NCBI GenBank assembly: GCA_965116765.1
Contig: OZ220718.1
Span: forward strand, 4,402,001-4,466,000
Origin: JAJEEA01 sp965116765
GTDB taxonomy: Bacteria > Acidobacteriota > Vicinamibacteria > Vicinamibacterales > UBA8438
Length of the DNA stretch: 64,000 nt
Reading direction: 5' to 3'
Shown here piece after piece: positions 56,227 through 64,000 of the stretch; the first letter of the stretch is position 1; each line of letters starts with the position of its first letter. The position numbers and the translations under genes are program-made. The notes under the pieces are model-generated. The model was not told where the DNA came from and ran no database searches. It worked only from the letters and a program-made list of their open reading frames with translations.

Positions 56227-56572
56227 GCCAACCTCCCGAATGAGCCGTTGCCGGCTCTCTAAGTGACTCTCGCCGTGCCGCGACGTCGGCCAGCCCGACA
56301 GCCGCGGCAGGACCCGTTGCATTCGGGCAGCGGGCATCAGGCCGCCGATTCACGAAGAGCTCCCGGCCGGGGAATCGTTGCCTGGGGCTGCGTCGACGCT
56401 ACGGGGCCGCCCACCGACAACCCTCCCACCGGTCTGCACCGTTCGACGGCGCAGCCGGCCAGTGTCCCGTAAACCATGGTTCGCGAAACAGTTCTGCGCT
56501 GCGGTTCTCTAGTGTTCACGGGCATCGTTGCAGCGATCGAGAGCTTCGCGAACTTCACGGCCGGGACGCTAG
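56227..56572. other. Intergenic stretch without a recognisable gene
   Basis: About 350 bases between the sugar dehydrogenase start and repeat copy C. A CACCGTTCGACGGCGCAG segment near 56440 resembles the hairpin part of the dispersed repeat and may be an older decayed copy. No gene is clear. Confidence 0.4.
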
Positions 56573-56655
56573 CCCGCCCATCGTCGCCTTCGGCTCCGCT
56601 GGGCGCCCAACCAACCCTGCTAGGAGTCTGCACCGTTCTACGGCGCAGACTCCTA
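56573..56655 (-). repeat. Dispersed hairpin repeat, copy C
   Basis: On the minus strand it starts in the stop codon TAG of the CMD gene and forms a hairpin at 56653-56623: outer stem GGAGTCTGC/GCAGACTCC, inner stem GCCGT/ACGGT, loop AGA. The tail with AGCGGAGCCGAAGGCGACGA follows. This is the most regular copy. Confidence 0.85.
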
Positions 56656-57837
56656 GTCGACCGGCAGGAGCGGCTCCACGCCCTCCGGCAGGTGCTGGTC
56701 GAAGGCGGCCAGCACCGCGGCGTCGGCCGCGTGGGACCCCATGAGGCCCACGATGTCCACCAGGTCCTGCACGCCGTACGCCTGCTCCGTGCGCGCGTAG
56801 GTCTCCGCGCTGACGTTGTGAACCGCGCCGAAGAGCTCGCGGCCGAACGCGATGAGGGCGGCGTCCTTCTCGTCGAGCCCCGTCAGCGGACCGCCGTGCC
56901 GGATGACGTCGATCACCTCGGGCTCGACGCCGGCCTCGAGCGCCTTCGGCTCGTTCAGCGTCCAGTCGACCTGCGAGTCGTGCATGCGCGCCGTCACGAG
57001 GACGGCGATCTGCATGGTCCGGCGCCCCACCCGGTCCTCGAGCGTGTCCTGCCCGGCGCCGTAGGCGCGGATGACCCCGGGACCGATGCCCGACGGCGAC
57101 AGCATGCGGCCGTACAGCTCGGCCACCGAGGTCCGGCTGGCGGGGCTGATGAGCGGCAGCCGGCTCCGCGAGTCGGGGTGGATGTCGTCGGGATGGGTGA
57201 AGGGCAGCGGCAGCGACTGCCGCCAGCCGGCCGGCATGCGCTGGTTGAACGCGGTCAGGGTCGCCGCGGTGCTCGCGTAGCGGCCCATCACGTCGACGAT
57301 GTCGACGAGGTTCGTCTTGCCGTGCAGGGCCAGCGCCCGGGCGTAGGTGTCGGCGCTCAGCTTCCGCGTGCCGAACAGCTCCCGGCCGAGCTCGATGATG
57401 ATCGCCTCGCGGTCGCTCAGCCCCGTCAGCGGCCGCCGGTGCCGCACGACGTCGATGATGCCGTCGTCGAGCCCGACCGCGAGCGCCTCGAGCTCGTGCA
57501 GCGCCCACTCGTAGGGCTGGTCGTACTCGCGGGCCGTGGTCAGCACCGTCAGCTCGGTCAACTGGCGGCCCATCGGCGCCTCGAACCGCAGGCTCGCCCC
57601 CGACCCGTGCAGCCGCAGGGCCGCCGCCCCGGTGGGGGCCCCGGCCGGGCCCGCCACCGCCGCGTCGAAGGCCTCTCGGCGCGCCGGATCGAGCTCCTCG
57701 CGGTCGATGGGCGGCAGTCGGCTGCGCGACTCGGGGTTCACGTCGTCGGGAAGCTGGCCGGCGTGCGCGGCCGGCGTCCCGGCCGCGAGGAATCCGACGC
57801 ATGCCAGCAGGACCGCAGTCCGTGTCCATCGCCTCAT
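56653..57837 (-). CDS. Exported protein with two carboxymuconolactone decarboxylase-like domains
   Basis: 394 residues: signal peptide (RTAVLLACVGFLAAGTPAAHA) and two copies of a CMD-like domain of about 170 residues. Copy 1 has ELTVLTTAREYDQPYEWALHELEAL and RPLTGLSDREAIIIELGRELFG; copy 2 has QIAVLVTARMHDSQVDWTLNEPKAL and GPLTGLDEKDAALIAFGRELFG. The CxxC of AhpD-type members is absent, so it is not a peroxidase-reducing type. CMD family members include lactone decarboxylases and many of unknown function; export of a double-domain form is notable. Lies 72 bases after the triple-RidA gene on the same strand. A hairpin repeat begins at its stop. Confidence 0.82.
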   Translation of the reverse strand: MRRWTRTAVLLACVGFLAAGTPAAHAGQLPDDVNPESRSRLPPIDREELDPARREAFDAAVAGPAGAPTGAAALRLHGSGASLRFEAPMGRQLTELTVLTTAREYDQPYEWALHELEALAVGLDDGIIDVVRHRRPLTGLSDREAIIIELGRELFGTRKLSADTYARALALHGKTNLVDIVDVMGRYASTAATLTAFNQRMPAGWRQSLPLPFTHPDDIHPDSRSRLPLISPASRTSVAELYGRMLSPSGIGPGVIRAYGAGQDTLEDRVGRRTMQIAVLVTARMHDSQVDWTLNEPKALEAGVEPEVIDVIRHGGPLTGLDEKDAALIAFGRELFGAVHNVSAETYARTEQAYGVQDLVDIVGLMGSHAADAAVLAAFDQHLPEGVEPLLPVD

Positions 57838-57909
57838 GTCGCGTCTCCTGTTCTCGAACGGTGTCGCGTCGGCCTCATTCTATTGCTCGCGCGCCGACGA
57901 TCAACCTGT

Positions 57910-59112
57910 TCACGGCGCGACGACGGCGATCCCTTCGATCTCCAGCAGCGCCCCGTCCGCGAAGAGCGACTGGATGCCGAGCAGGGTCGCGGCCGGCGCC
58001 GTCTCGTCGGCGAAGCCGTGCGCCTGGCGGGCGGCGTTGACCGCCGCGAAGTCGCCCTGGGTGTACTCCGGCATGTAGATCACGACCTTCAGCAGGTCCT
58101 CCGGCCCGGCGCCGGCTGCCTCGAGCCGCCGCTTGAGGTTGGCGTAGACCTGGTCGGCCTGGCTCTCGAGGGAGTCGCCGGGCTGACCCACCTGGCCCGA
58201 GACCTGCACCACCTTGGGCCCGCCCGGGCCGCGCGACGACACCGCCTGCGTGAAGCCGGTGGCGGGGTCGATGAACTCGCGCTCGACGGCGTTCCCGTCC
58301 ACCTCGACGACGGCGATGCCGTCGATCTCGACCAGGAACTGCTCGGAAGCGAGGGCGGGAATCCCCAGCAGCGTGCTCGCCGGCATGTCGTCGAGGGCCA
58401 GCGCCTGCTCGCGGCCGGCGCGGTACTCGGCCAGGTGCGTCGCCGGATCGAAGTCGACGATGTAGGTGGTGGCCTTGACGAGGTCCGCCAGCGACGCCCC
58501 CGCCGCGTCGAGCTGCTCGCCGACCCTTCCCCACACCGCCGCCGTCTGCGCCGCCACGCCGTCGCCGCCGCCGACCTGCCCGGCCACGTACACCGTCTTC
58601 ACGCCGTTCGCGGTCACCGCCACCGCGCCGTGGAAGCCGTTCGACGGGTTGAAGCGCTCGATCGTGAGGTCGGTCCCCGGCTCCGCCACCACCGCGATCG
58701 CCTCGATCTCGACTCGCAGCGGCTCCGCGAACAGCTCCCGCACCCCGATCATCGTGCTCGCCGGCCAGTGCGGCTCGGGGAAGGTCGCCAGCCGCACCTC
58801 GGCGATCAGCGGATACTGCGCGGGCTCGAAGTCCTTCACGAAGATGCGGACCTTCACCACGTCCGCGGGCGTCGCCCCCGCCTGCTCGAGCCGCCGCACC
58901 ACCCCCGCGAACGCCGACTCGACGTGCTCGCGCAGCGTCTCGCCCTGTCCGACCTGCCCGGACACGAAGACGGTCTTGACGCCGTCGTGCGTCGACGTGA
59001 CGACCTGCGTGAAGCCGCCCATGGGATCGATGTACTCGACCTGCGCCGCCGCCGCGACCGGCATCAGGGCCGCGAGCAGGGCGGCGAGGGAAAGCCTGGT
59101 TCTGTACGCCAT
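57910..59112 (-). CDS. Exported protein with three tandem RidA-like domains
   Basis: 400 residues: signal peptide (RLSLAALLAALMPVAAAAQ) and three RidA (YjgF/YER057c/UK114) domains of about 125 residues. Each has the form TVFVSGQVGQGETLREHVESAF, a helix with DLVKATTYIVDFD, and PASTMIGVRELFAEPLRVEIEAIAVV. In enamine/imine deaminases of the RidA subfamily, an Arg sits in the PARS segment; here the three copies read PASTM, PASTL and PAATL. All three therefore lack it and probably do not deaminate iminoacrylate as RidA does. RidA domains act as trimers, and a three-domain chain could form one pseudo-trimer. The start at 59112 follows GGAGA. The double-CMD gene lies next downstream. Confidence 0.85.
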   Translation of the reverse strand: MAYRTRLSLAALLAALMPVAAAAQVEYIDPMGGFTQVVTSTHDGVKTVFVSGQVGQGETLREHVESAFAGVVRRLEQAGATPADVVKVRIFVKDFEPAQYPLIAEVRLATFPEPHWPASTMIGVRELFAEPLRVEIEAIAVVAEPGTDLTIERFNPSNGFHGAVAVTANGVKTVYVAGQVGGGDGVAAQTAAVWGRVGEQLDAAGASLADLVKATTYIVDFDPATHLAEYRAGREQALALDDMPASTLLGIPALASEQFLVEIDGIAVVEVDGNAVEREFIDPATGFTQAVSSRGPGGPKVVQVSGQVGQPGDSLESQADQVYANLKRRLEAAGAGPEDLLKVVIYMPEYTQGDFAAVNAARQAHGFADETAPAATLLGIQSLFADGALLEIEGIAVVAP

Positions 59113-59260
59113 GTTCTGTTCTCCATCCGGCCGCGCGTTCATCGCGCGCGCCGGTCCGACAGGATGATACCCCGTGGCGGTCATCCTTGCCGGACTGTTC
59201 CGATGCCGCCTCGATGGCGGACGCGGGAGGCGCTGGGGCGGGCCGCCCGAAAGGAGGATC

Positions 59261-60684
59261 TCACGGAGTACGCCGGTCTGGATGAGCTCCAGGCTGCGCA
59301 CGGCATGCCCCGACCGTGTCAGAAAAGCCGGTGAGCGGGTACCGCCCAGAGGCGCGCGGGCCGAGTGGCGCCAGCTCTTCACCACGGTGGACGACGAGGC
59401 CGCCGACCCATTCCTCGCCCAGCGCTTCGGCGAGGGCCCGGAGACCGGTGCAGTCGCCGGGGCCGACGCGGGCGCGGTTCTTCACCTCGACGCCGATGAT
59501 GCCTGCGGGCGTCGCCGCCAGCAGGTCGACCTCGCGTCCCGACCGCGTCCGGTAGAACCAGAGCGACGTGTCGCGACCCAGGGTGTCTATCCACTTCCGG
59601 GCCTCGGAGACCACCAGCGTCTCGAACTGCGGTCCGGTGAGCTCGCCCCAGGCGCGCGTCCCGTGGCGCAGCAGGCCGAGATCCATCCAGTAGAGCTTGG
59701 GGCTCTTCACCGTCGCGCTGGTGAGGTTGCGGCTGTAGGGCGGCAGCAGCACGACCTGGTAAGACAGCCGCAGGTACTCCAGGTAGCGGCGCGCGGTCGC
59801 GGGGCTGACGGCCGCGTCGCGAGCGAGGTCCGCGTAGTTGAGGAGCTGGCTGGTGCGCAGCATGGCCAGTTGTTGCAGGGCGCGGAACGGCAGGAGGTCG
59901 GAGACGCTGTGCGCAGCATGGCCAGTTGTTGCAGGGCGCGGAACGGCAGGAGGTCGGAGACGCGGGTCAGGTCGGCGAGGTCGCGTTCGAGCCAGGTCTG
60001 CTGGTAGGAGCGGAGCCACTCGCGCCGGTCTTCGTCGTCCAGCCTCAGCAGCTCGGGCATGCCGCCCCAGGCGGCGAGGTGGTCGAGCGCCTCGATGTGC
60101 CGCGTGGCCTCGTAGCCGAGCAGGCGGGGCGGCTCGGCGGCCAGGGTCTCGGCGAAAGAGGCCGGCTCGGTGATGAGCCGGTCGAACAGCGGAGGCGCCG
60201 GCGTTTCCTCGGCCGGGGAGCGCAGCTCGGAGGTCATCAGCGGCCACAGGTCGTAGACGAAGGCCCGTCCCGCCAGCGATTCGCGCACGCGATCGAGGAG
60301 CAGGACCCGGGACGATCCGAGCAGGACCGAGAACGCTATCTGCCGCTCGTCGTAGGCCAGCTTCACTTTGTCGAAGACGACCGGCTCCTTCTGCGCCTCG
60401 TCGATGACGGCGGGGCCGACGGCGCGGCCCCAGCTTCCGCTGCGCAGGCCGCGCACGGCTTCCCGCTCTTCGATCGCGTCGAGGTTCAGGTAGTGGAGAT
60501 CGCGGTACCAGCGTCGTGCGAGGGTGGTCTTGCCGGTCTGGCGCGCGCCGGTGAGGACGACGAGACGCCGCCTGTCGGCCGATGGAAGCCGCGTGCCGAG
60601 CCAACGAAATACCTGCTTTTCAGTTTCCACTGTGACTGATTCTACAGGTAAAACGGTCACAGCTGGTATGGATTTGCGCCCCAA
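59261..60684 (-). pseudogene. AAA ATPase/DUF4143 gene broken by a 56-bp tandem duplication
   Basis: The N-terminal half (frame of 60684) has Walker A GARQTGKTTLARRW, Walker B AVIDEAQKEPVVFD and the AAA sensor region, up to DLTRVSDLLPFRALQQLAMLRT. The C-terminal half lies in another frame (59261-60604): SQLLNYADLARDAAVSPATARRYLEYLRLSYQ and FYRTRSGREVDLL, the DUF4143 domain with a nuclease-like core. A 56-base tandem duplication at 59853-59964 joins the two frames; removing one copy restores a protein of about 440-455 residues. Such ATPases are common orphan P-loop proteins of uncertain role, often on mobile DNA. A GTG at 60633 is a likelier start than the TTG at 60684. Confidence 0.8.
59853..59964 (-). 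repeat. 56-bp tandem duplication inside the ATPase gene
   Basis: Unit at 59853-59908 repeated at 59909-59964 almost identically, including AGCATGGCCAGTTGTTGCAG and GGAACGGCAGGAGGTCGGAG. Because 56 is not a multiple of three, it shifts the reading frame of the ATPase gene. The unit length equals that at 47255. Confidence 0.92.
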
Positions 60685-60697
60685 TCACGACGAACCC

Positions 60698-60735
60698 GGC
60701 GCCCAGCGGAGCCGAAGGCGACGATGGGTGGGCTA
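60698..60735 (+). repeat. Dispersed hairpin repeat, tail only (copy D)
   Basis: Only the conserved tail is present (GGCGCCCAGCGGAGCCGAAG continuing GCGACGATGGGTGGGCTAG), without the hairpin. It lies between the divergent ATPase remnant and the hydrolase gene, so it is a fragment rather than a working copy. Confidence 0.7.
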
Positions 60736-60749
60736 GAATCCGGCCGAGG

Positions 60750-61589
60750 GTGACGTTGAGGGAGATGCTCGGCACGGCGTTGTCCATCGCGGGCCTCGTG
60801 GCGGTCGGGTGGCTCGTGCTGGTGGCGCTGCTCGCACTGCAGGAGCGCCGCCTCATCTTCTTTCCCACCCGGACGCTCGCCGGCGCCCCGGCCGATCTCG
60901 GGCTTCGCGCCGAGGAGCTGTCGATCGCGGCGTCGGACGGCGTGACGCTCCACGGCTGGTGGATCGAGGGGCCGGGCCGGCGGGTCCTGATCTGGTACCA
61001 CGGCAACGCCGGGAACGTGGGCGACCGGCTGCACAACGCGCGGTGGTTCGTGGACCGGCTCGGTGTCGACGTCGTGCTCGTCGACTACCGGGGCTACGGT
61101 CGGAGCGGGGGCACGCCCGACGAGGCCGGCGTCTATCTCGACGGCCTGGCCGTCTACGACGCGGTGACGGCGCGCTCGGTGCGGGCCGACGACGTCGTCC
61201 TGTTCGGCCGGTCGCTCGGCGGCGCGGTCGCCATCGAGACGGCGCTGCGGCGCCCCGCGGGCGGCCTCGTGCTCGAGTCGGTCTTCCGCTCGGTGCCGGC
61301 GCTGGCCCGCGAGCACTACTGGTTCGTCCCGAGCGCGGTCGTCCGGACGCGGATGGACAACGAGTCGAAGATCGGCCGGGTCGAGATCCCCACCCTCGTG
61401 CTGCACGGCGACCGCGACGCCATCGTCCCCCTCGCGCACGGCCGCCGCCTGTTCGAGCTGGCCGCCCGCCCCGCGGGCTTCCACGTCATCGAGGGCGCCG
61501 GGCACAACGACACGTGGCTCGTCGGGGGCAGGCCCTATGCCGACGCGTGGAGCGCATTCCTGAGAGATACCGCCGGCCCGTCCGGGTGA
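60750..61589 (+). CDS. Alpha/beta hydrolase with N-terminal membrane anchor
   Basis: 279 residues: one N-terminal helix (LSIAGLVAVGWLVLVALLAL) and then a serine hydrolase of the ABHD13/Bem46 type. Catalytic residues are visible: nucleophile Ser in VLFGRSLGGAVAI, acid in LHGDRDAIVPLAHG, and His in EGAGHNDTW. The oxyanion segment is WYHGNAGNVGDRL. These proteins are membrane-tethered esterases or thioesterases of unclear substrate. The GTG at 60750 is the longest plausible start; ATG 60765 would shorten it by five residues and still keep the helix. It is on the plus strand, divergent from the ATPase remnant. Confidence 0.86.
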   Translation: MTLREMLGTALSIAGLVAVGWLVLVALLALQERRLIFFPTRTLAGAPADLGLRAEELSIAASDGVTLHGWWIEGPGRRVLIWYHGNAGNVGDRLHNARWFVDRLGVDVVLVDYRGYGRSGGTPDEAGVYLDGLAVYDAVTARSVRADDVVLFGRSLGGAVAIETALRRPAGGLVLESVFRSVPALAREHYWFVPSAVVRTRMDNESKIGRVEIPTLVLHGDRDAIVPLAHGRRLFELAARPAGFHVIEGAGHNDTWLVGGRPYADAWSAFLRDTAGPSG

Positions 61590-61793
61590 CGGGTGGCCGC
61601 CGTGGCACGGGCATCGCGAGGGTCCACATGGCCGGGACCGCGGCGGGCTGCGCCCGAGCCGGACCCGACCCGAGGCGGGATGCGGTAGCCGAACGCGCGA
61701 GGCCGTGCCGCAGGCGGCCCGAGAGTGAGCACGTCGCGAGCACCGGCAAGGACCTGCGCACACTGCGGCCCATGGTCGCCGGAGGCGGCGGTT

Positions 61794-62009
61794 TCATGCG
61801 TCGCGCAGCGTGTCGAGCGGATCGATCCGAATGGCCCGTCGCGCCGGGAGCCAGCAGGCGAGCAGGCCGACAGCGAGCAGGACCATGGTGACCGCTCCGA
61901 ACGTCAGCGGGTCGGCGGGCGGGACGCCGAAGAGCACGCTCTCGATGACGCGTGCCGCGGCCGCGGCGCCCAGCAGGCCGACGATCATGGCGTGACGCAG
62001 CACTAGTCG
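61794..62009 (-). pseudogene. 3' remnant of a MacB/FtsX-type (ADOP) permease gene
   Basis: About 70 codons read VLRHAMIVGLLGAAAAARVIES, LFGVPPADPLTFGAVTM, then LLAVGLLACWLPARRAIRIDPLDTLRDA and TGA at 61794-61796. This is the last transmembrane unit and C-terminus of an ADOP-family permease, which is common in Acidobacteriota. No start or upstream body is present; the 62003-62842 gene abuts it. The 204 bases from 61590 to 61793 hold nothing recognisable. Confidence 0.75.
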
Positions 62010-62842
62010 GGCCTGTCGCCCGAGGAGCCGGCGGGGTAGACGGGCGGCGTGGCGATCGCGCTGCCGTCCCGTCCCGAGCCGTCGAGGGCGCCGGGTTGCA
62101 GGAAGCCTTCCTCGGCGTCCCGGTTGTTGTCGGTGCAGGCGTACTCCATCAGCTCCCAGTCCGGGGGGGCGAGGGGCATGACCCATCCCGTCGTCCAGGG
62201 CTCGGTGTAGAACTTGGGGTCGTCGATGGTCGCCTCGTACCAGAGCTCGTTGGCGCTGATGCGGCGCCAGCGCTCGATGACGTGCAGCTCGTCGCTGTGC
62301 CGGTTGCCGTGCGAGTCGAGCCACGTGGAGCCCGACAGGTTGACGGTGTCGATGACGAGGGTGTCGCCGTCCCACCGGCCGACGGAGTCGCCCATCAGGG
62401 TCGTCGGCCACGTCGGCCGGTGCTCCCGTCCGTCGGTCCAGATGACCCGGAAGTTGTGCATGTACTCGTACAGGAACAGCACGCGGTCGGGAAGCTGGAC
62501 GATCTCCATCGGATAGGGCGAGCTGTTCATCCGCGGTATGCCCGGGAAGCGGCAGTAGCTCGTCGGGTCGATCAGGTTCGCCACGTCGTTGAACGCCTTC
62601 AGCCCCGCCTCGGTGAAGGGGAGCGGCTCTATCGGCGCCGAGGTGTTGGGGTGGGTCCCCTTGTTCCAGAAGCCCGAGAGGTCGGCGCGGCCGTCCGGCG
62701 CGCGCGGAATCGGGGTGCCGTCACCCGGCGGCTGCTCGGTCAGCACCGGGGTGCTCTGCCCGGCGGCGACGCCCGCGGAAAGGCCTAGCGCCCCCGTCAC
62801 GAGCGTGGCGAAGAAGACGAACGAGCCGGCTCTGCTACCCAT
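62003..62842 (-). CDS. Exported protein of unknown function (acidobacterial WDGDTLV-type)
   Basis: 279 residues: signal peptide (FVFFATLVTGALGLSAGVAAGQ), GRADLSGFWNKGTHP, PYPMEIVQLPDRVLFLYEYMHNFRVIWTDGREH, TTLMGDSVGRWDGDTLVIDTVNLSGSTWLDSHG and VIERWRRISANELWYEATIDDPKFYTEPW. The GRWDGDTLVIDT core is shared with the 53486 product. Catalytic role unknown. GGAGA precedes the ATG. It is the third gene of a likely operon (serine hydrolase, DUF6152 protein, this gene) with gaps of 14 and 25 bases. Confidence 0.83.
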   Translation of the reverse strand: MGSRAGSFVFFATLVTGALGLSAGVAAGQSTPVLTEQPPGDGTPIPRAPDGRADLSGFWNKGTHPNTSAPIEPLPFTEAGLKAFNDVANLIDPTSYCRFPGIPRMNSSPYPMEIVQLPDRVLFLYEYMHNFRVIWTDGREHRPTWPTTLMGDSVGRWDGDTLVIDTVNLSGSTWLDSHGNRHSDELHVIERWRRISANELWYEATIDDPKFYTEPWTTGWVMPLAPPDWELMEYACTDNNRDAEEGFLQPGALDGSGRDGSAIATPPVYPAGSSGDRPD

Positions 62843-62867
62843 GGGGCGATCTCCATCAGGCTCCGCG

Positions 62868-63281
62868 CTAGCGTTGCGGCGGGCCGGCGGCCGGCCCGCC
62901 GTCGTTGGCGGCGGCGTACACGGTCCGCCCGCCGAACACCCACGTCCGGCCGTTGCAGACGGTGCGGCCGTTGCGGGCCTGGAAGCCGTAGATCGTGATG
63001 GGCTTGCCCACCTCGACCGAGTTCCTCGTCCAGCCCCGACGCGTGAGGTTGTTGGGGTTGTCGCCCTCGCACTCCCAGGCCGCGACCTCCCCGTCGGGAC
63101 CGGCCACCTCCAGGTAGACCCAGATGTGGGGGTTCTGCCACTCGACGCGGGTGACGGTGCCCTCCAGGGTCACCGGCCGGTTGGCGTCGAACTGGGCGGC
63201 GAACGAATGATGCGCCCGCGCCGGGGCAACTGCCGCGAACATCGCGGCGGTGACGGCGGTGACGGCCAGTAGCGCTCGCAT
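62868..63281 (-). CDS. DUF6152 family exported protein
   Basis: 137 residues: signal peptide (LLAVTAVTAAMFAAVAPARA), then HHSFAAQFDANRPVTLEGTVTRVEWQNPHIWVYLEV and GDNPNNLTRRGWTRNSVEVGKPITIYGFQARNG. The opening HHSFAAxFD after the signal peptide, and the EWxNPHxWxYL strand, mark DUF6152, a small OB-like exported family of unknown role. GGGAGG precedes the ATG at 63281. It is the middle gene of a three-gene operon-like set. Confidence 0.87.
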   Translation of the reverse strand: MRALLAVTAVTAAMFAAVAPARAHHSFAAQFDANRPVTLEGTVTRVEWQNPHIWVYLEVAGPDGEVAAWECEGDNPNNLTRRGWTRNSVEVGKPITIYGFQARNGRTVCNGRTWVFGGRTVYAAANDGGPAAGPPQR

Positions 63282-63295
63282 TGCGGAAACCTCCC

Positions 63296-64000
63296 TCACT
63301 GCTTCACGGCCGCGACGGCGGCGGCCGAGAGCTGCGCCGTCGTGCCGCCGGGGGTCCAGATGTTCGACGGAATCTGCCGGCCGGTGCGCACCCATACGAG
63401 ATCGAGGCTGGGGACGACGACCGCGATCTGGCCGCTGTTGCCCCAGGCGGCTACGGCGTCGGGAGGCGTGCCCGGCAGCAGCCGCCGGCGCACGAAATCC
63501 GATTCGCGGAAGCTGAGATACCAGTCGCCCGAGTTGAGGTGCCAGAACAGGCCGTACGACGGGTTCGCCTTTGGGGCCGGGGCCGTGCGCAACTGCGCGA
63601 TGTAGTCTGCCGCCAGGTAGCGCTGCCCGTTCCACAGGCCGTCGTTCAGCATCACCTGGCCGATCTTGGCGAGGTCGCGGGGGCGCATGCGGATGCTCTG
63701 GTACCCGAGCAGGCGCTCGTCGGTGTGGATCTCCACCCAGTACGCGCCCTCCATGCCGAGCGGCTCGAACAGCTCCCGGCGGGTCAGGTCGGGCAGGCTC
63801 AGGCCGGTGGCGCGCTCCAGCGCGGTGAACAGCACCCGGTAGGCCGCGTTGTTGTAGATGAAGTAGTCGAGCGGCGCGTGGGTCATGCCCCGCGCGAGCG
63901 CCGCCTCGAGCTGGCTGCGCCCCGCCTCGCGGTCGGCCCGGTCGAGGGCCGGCCACTGGGCGAGGCCCGACGCCATCGCCATCACGTTGCGGAACGTCAT
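63296..64000 (-). CDS. Serine hydrolase of the beta-lactamase/penicillin-binding type, 5' end outside window
   Basis: At least 234 residues, C-terminal part. The visible start TFRNVMAMASGLAQW matches the segment just after the catalytic SxxK of class C-like serine hydrolases, so the SxxK motif and signal peptide lie beyond the window. DYFIYNNAAYRVLFTALERATG holds the Tyr-x-Asn motif, and AWGNSGQIAVVVPSLDLVWVRTG holds the third (KTG-like) site, here as GNSG. These proteins cleave ester or amide bonds, such as peptidoglycan or lactones, in the periplasm. It leads the operon with the DUF6152 gene 14 bases downstream. Confidence 0.85.
   Translation of the reverse strand: MTFRNVMAMASGLAQWPALDRADREAGRSQLEAALARGMTHAPLDYFIYNNAAYRVLFTALERATGLSLPDLTRRELFEPLGMEGAYWVEIHTDERLLGYQSIRMRPRDLAKIGQVMLNDGLWNGQRYLAADYIAQLRTAPAPKANPSYGLFWHLNSGDWYLSFRESDFVRRRLLPGTPPDAVAAWGNSGQIAVVVPSLDLVWVRTGRQIPSNIWTPGGTTAQLSAAAVAAVKQ

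Noticed and set aside
60630..60665. CRP-type operator (CTGTGAC ... GTCACAG) before the ATPase remnant
   Set aside because: The arms are too far apart for CRP-family binding, and the gene is broken.

Overview
The window is about 64 kb of very GC-rich DNA. It looks like part of an Acidobacteriota chromosome, probably class Vicinamibacteria. This rests on family content: four TonB-dependent receptors with an N-terminal carboxypeptidase-regulatory domain (three of them Oar-like), a VWFA-related protein of the Acidobacterial type, several exported PQQ enzymes, DUF5916, DUF2911 and DUF6152 proteins, a remnant of an ADOP-type permease, and many short exported proteins of unknown function. There are no phage structural genes, transposases, CRISPR arrays or rRNA genes.

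Layout. 1-3.2 kb: remnants of a DUF5615 toxin-like gene, then two tandem FAD monooxygenase paralogues. 3.2-7.9 kb: a stray 3' scrap of a PQQ dehydrogenase gene, an exported protein, a c-type cytochrome/copper-monooxygenase-like protein and a full PQQ dehydrogenase. 8-12.3 kb: an operon of DUF5916 protein, ABC ATPase and permease, divergent from tRNA-Arg(ACG). 12.8-19.7 kb: PQQ dehydrogenase, Tat-type threonine aldolase (frameshifted), and a TonB receptor behind four 11-bp spaced direct repeats. 20-23 kb: tadA, then a translationally overlapping VWFA/BON pair. 23.3-36.2 kb: three large Oar-like receptors with two small secreted paralogues and a TPR protein. 36.3-38.7 kb: a tRNA-Ser(CGA) locus and a decayed second copy, each with about 0.4 kb of matching upstream DNA. 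38.7-42.8 kb: DUF2911 protein, transketolase-like enzyme and a small secreted protein. 43.2-45.9 kb: a consensus promoter, a long leader and a five-module repeat protein with one frameshift. 45.9-54.9 kb: ABC exporter, PQQ dehydrogenase, Nramp-like transporter with an ornithine-cyclodeaminase-family enzyme, and small secreted proteins. 55-64 kb: PQQ sugar dehydrogenase (frameshifted), double-CMD protein, exported triple-RidA protein, a broken AAA/DUF4143 ATPase, a hydrolase, a permease remnant, and an operon of serine hydrolase, DUF6152 protein and secreted protein.

How it works together. Most products carry signal peptides, so the region mainly equips the envelope: periplasmic quinoprotein oxidation, uptake of large ligands through the outer membrane, and ABC export. 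Few genes form a clear pathway.

Two themes stand out. First, the DNA carries many short duplications: gene 3' ends, two tandem duplications with the same 56-bp unit, and a tRNA locus. Several genes are frameshifted or broken. Second, a dispersed hairpin repeat follows gene ends and shows compensatory base changes between copies. No complete new system with a defined function could be demonstrated. The best leads are the hairpin repeat, the decayed tRNA-Ser copy, the 11-bp repeat array, and the 19-codon coupled micro-ORF between the ABC genes.
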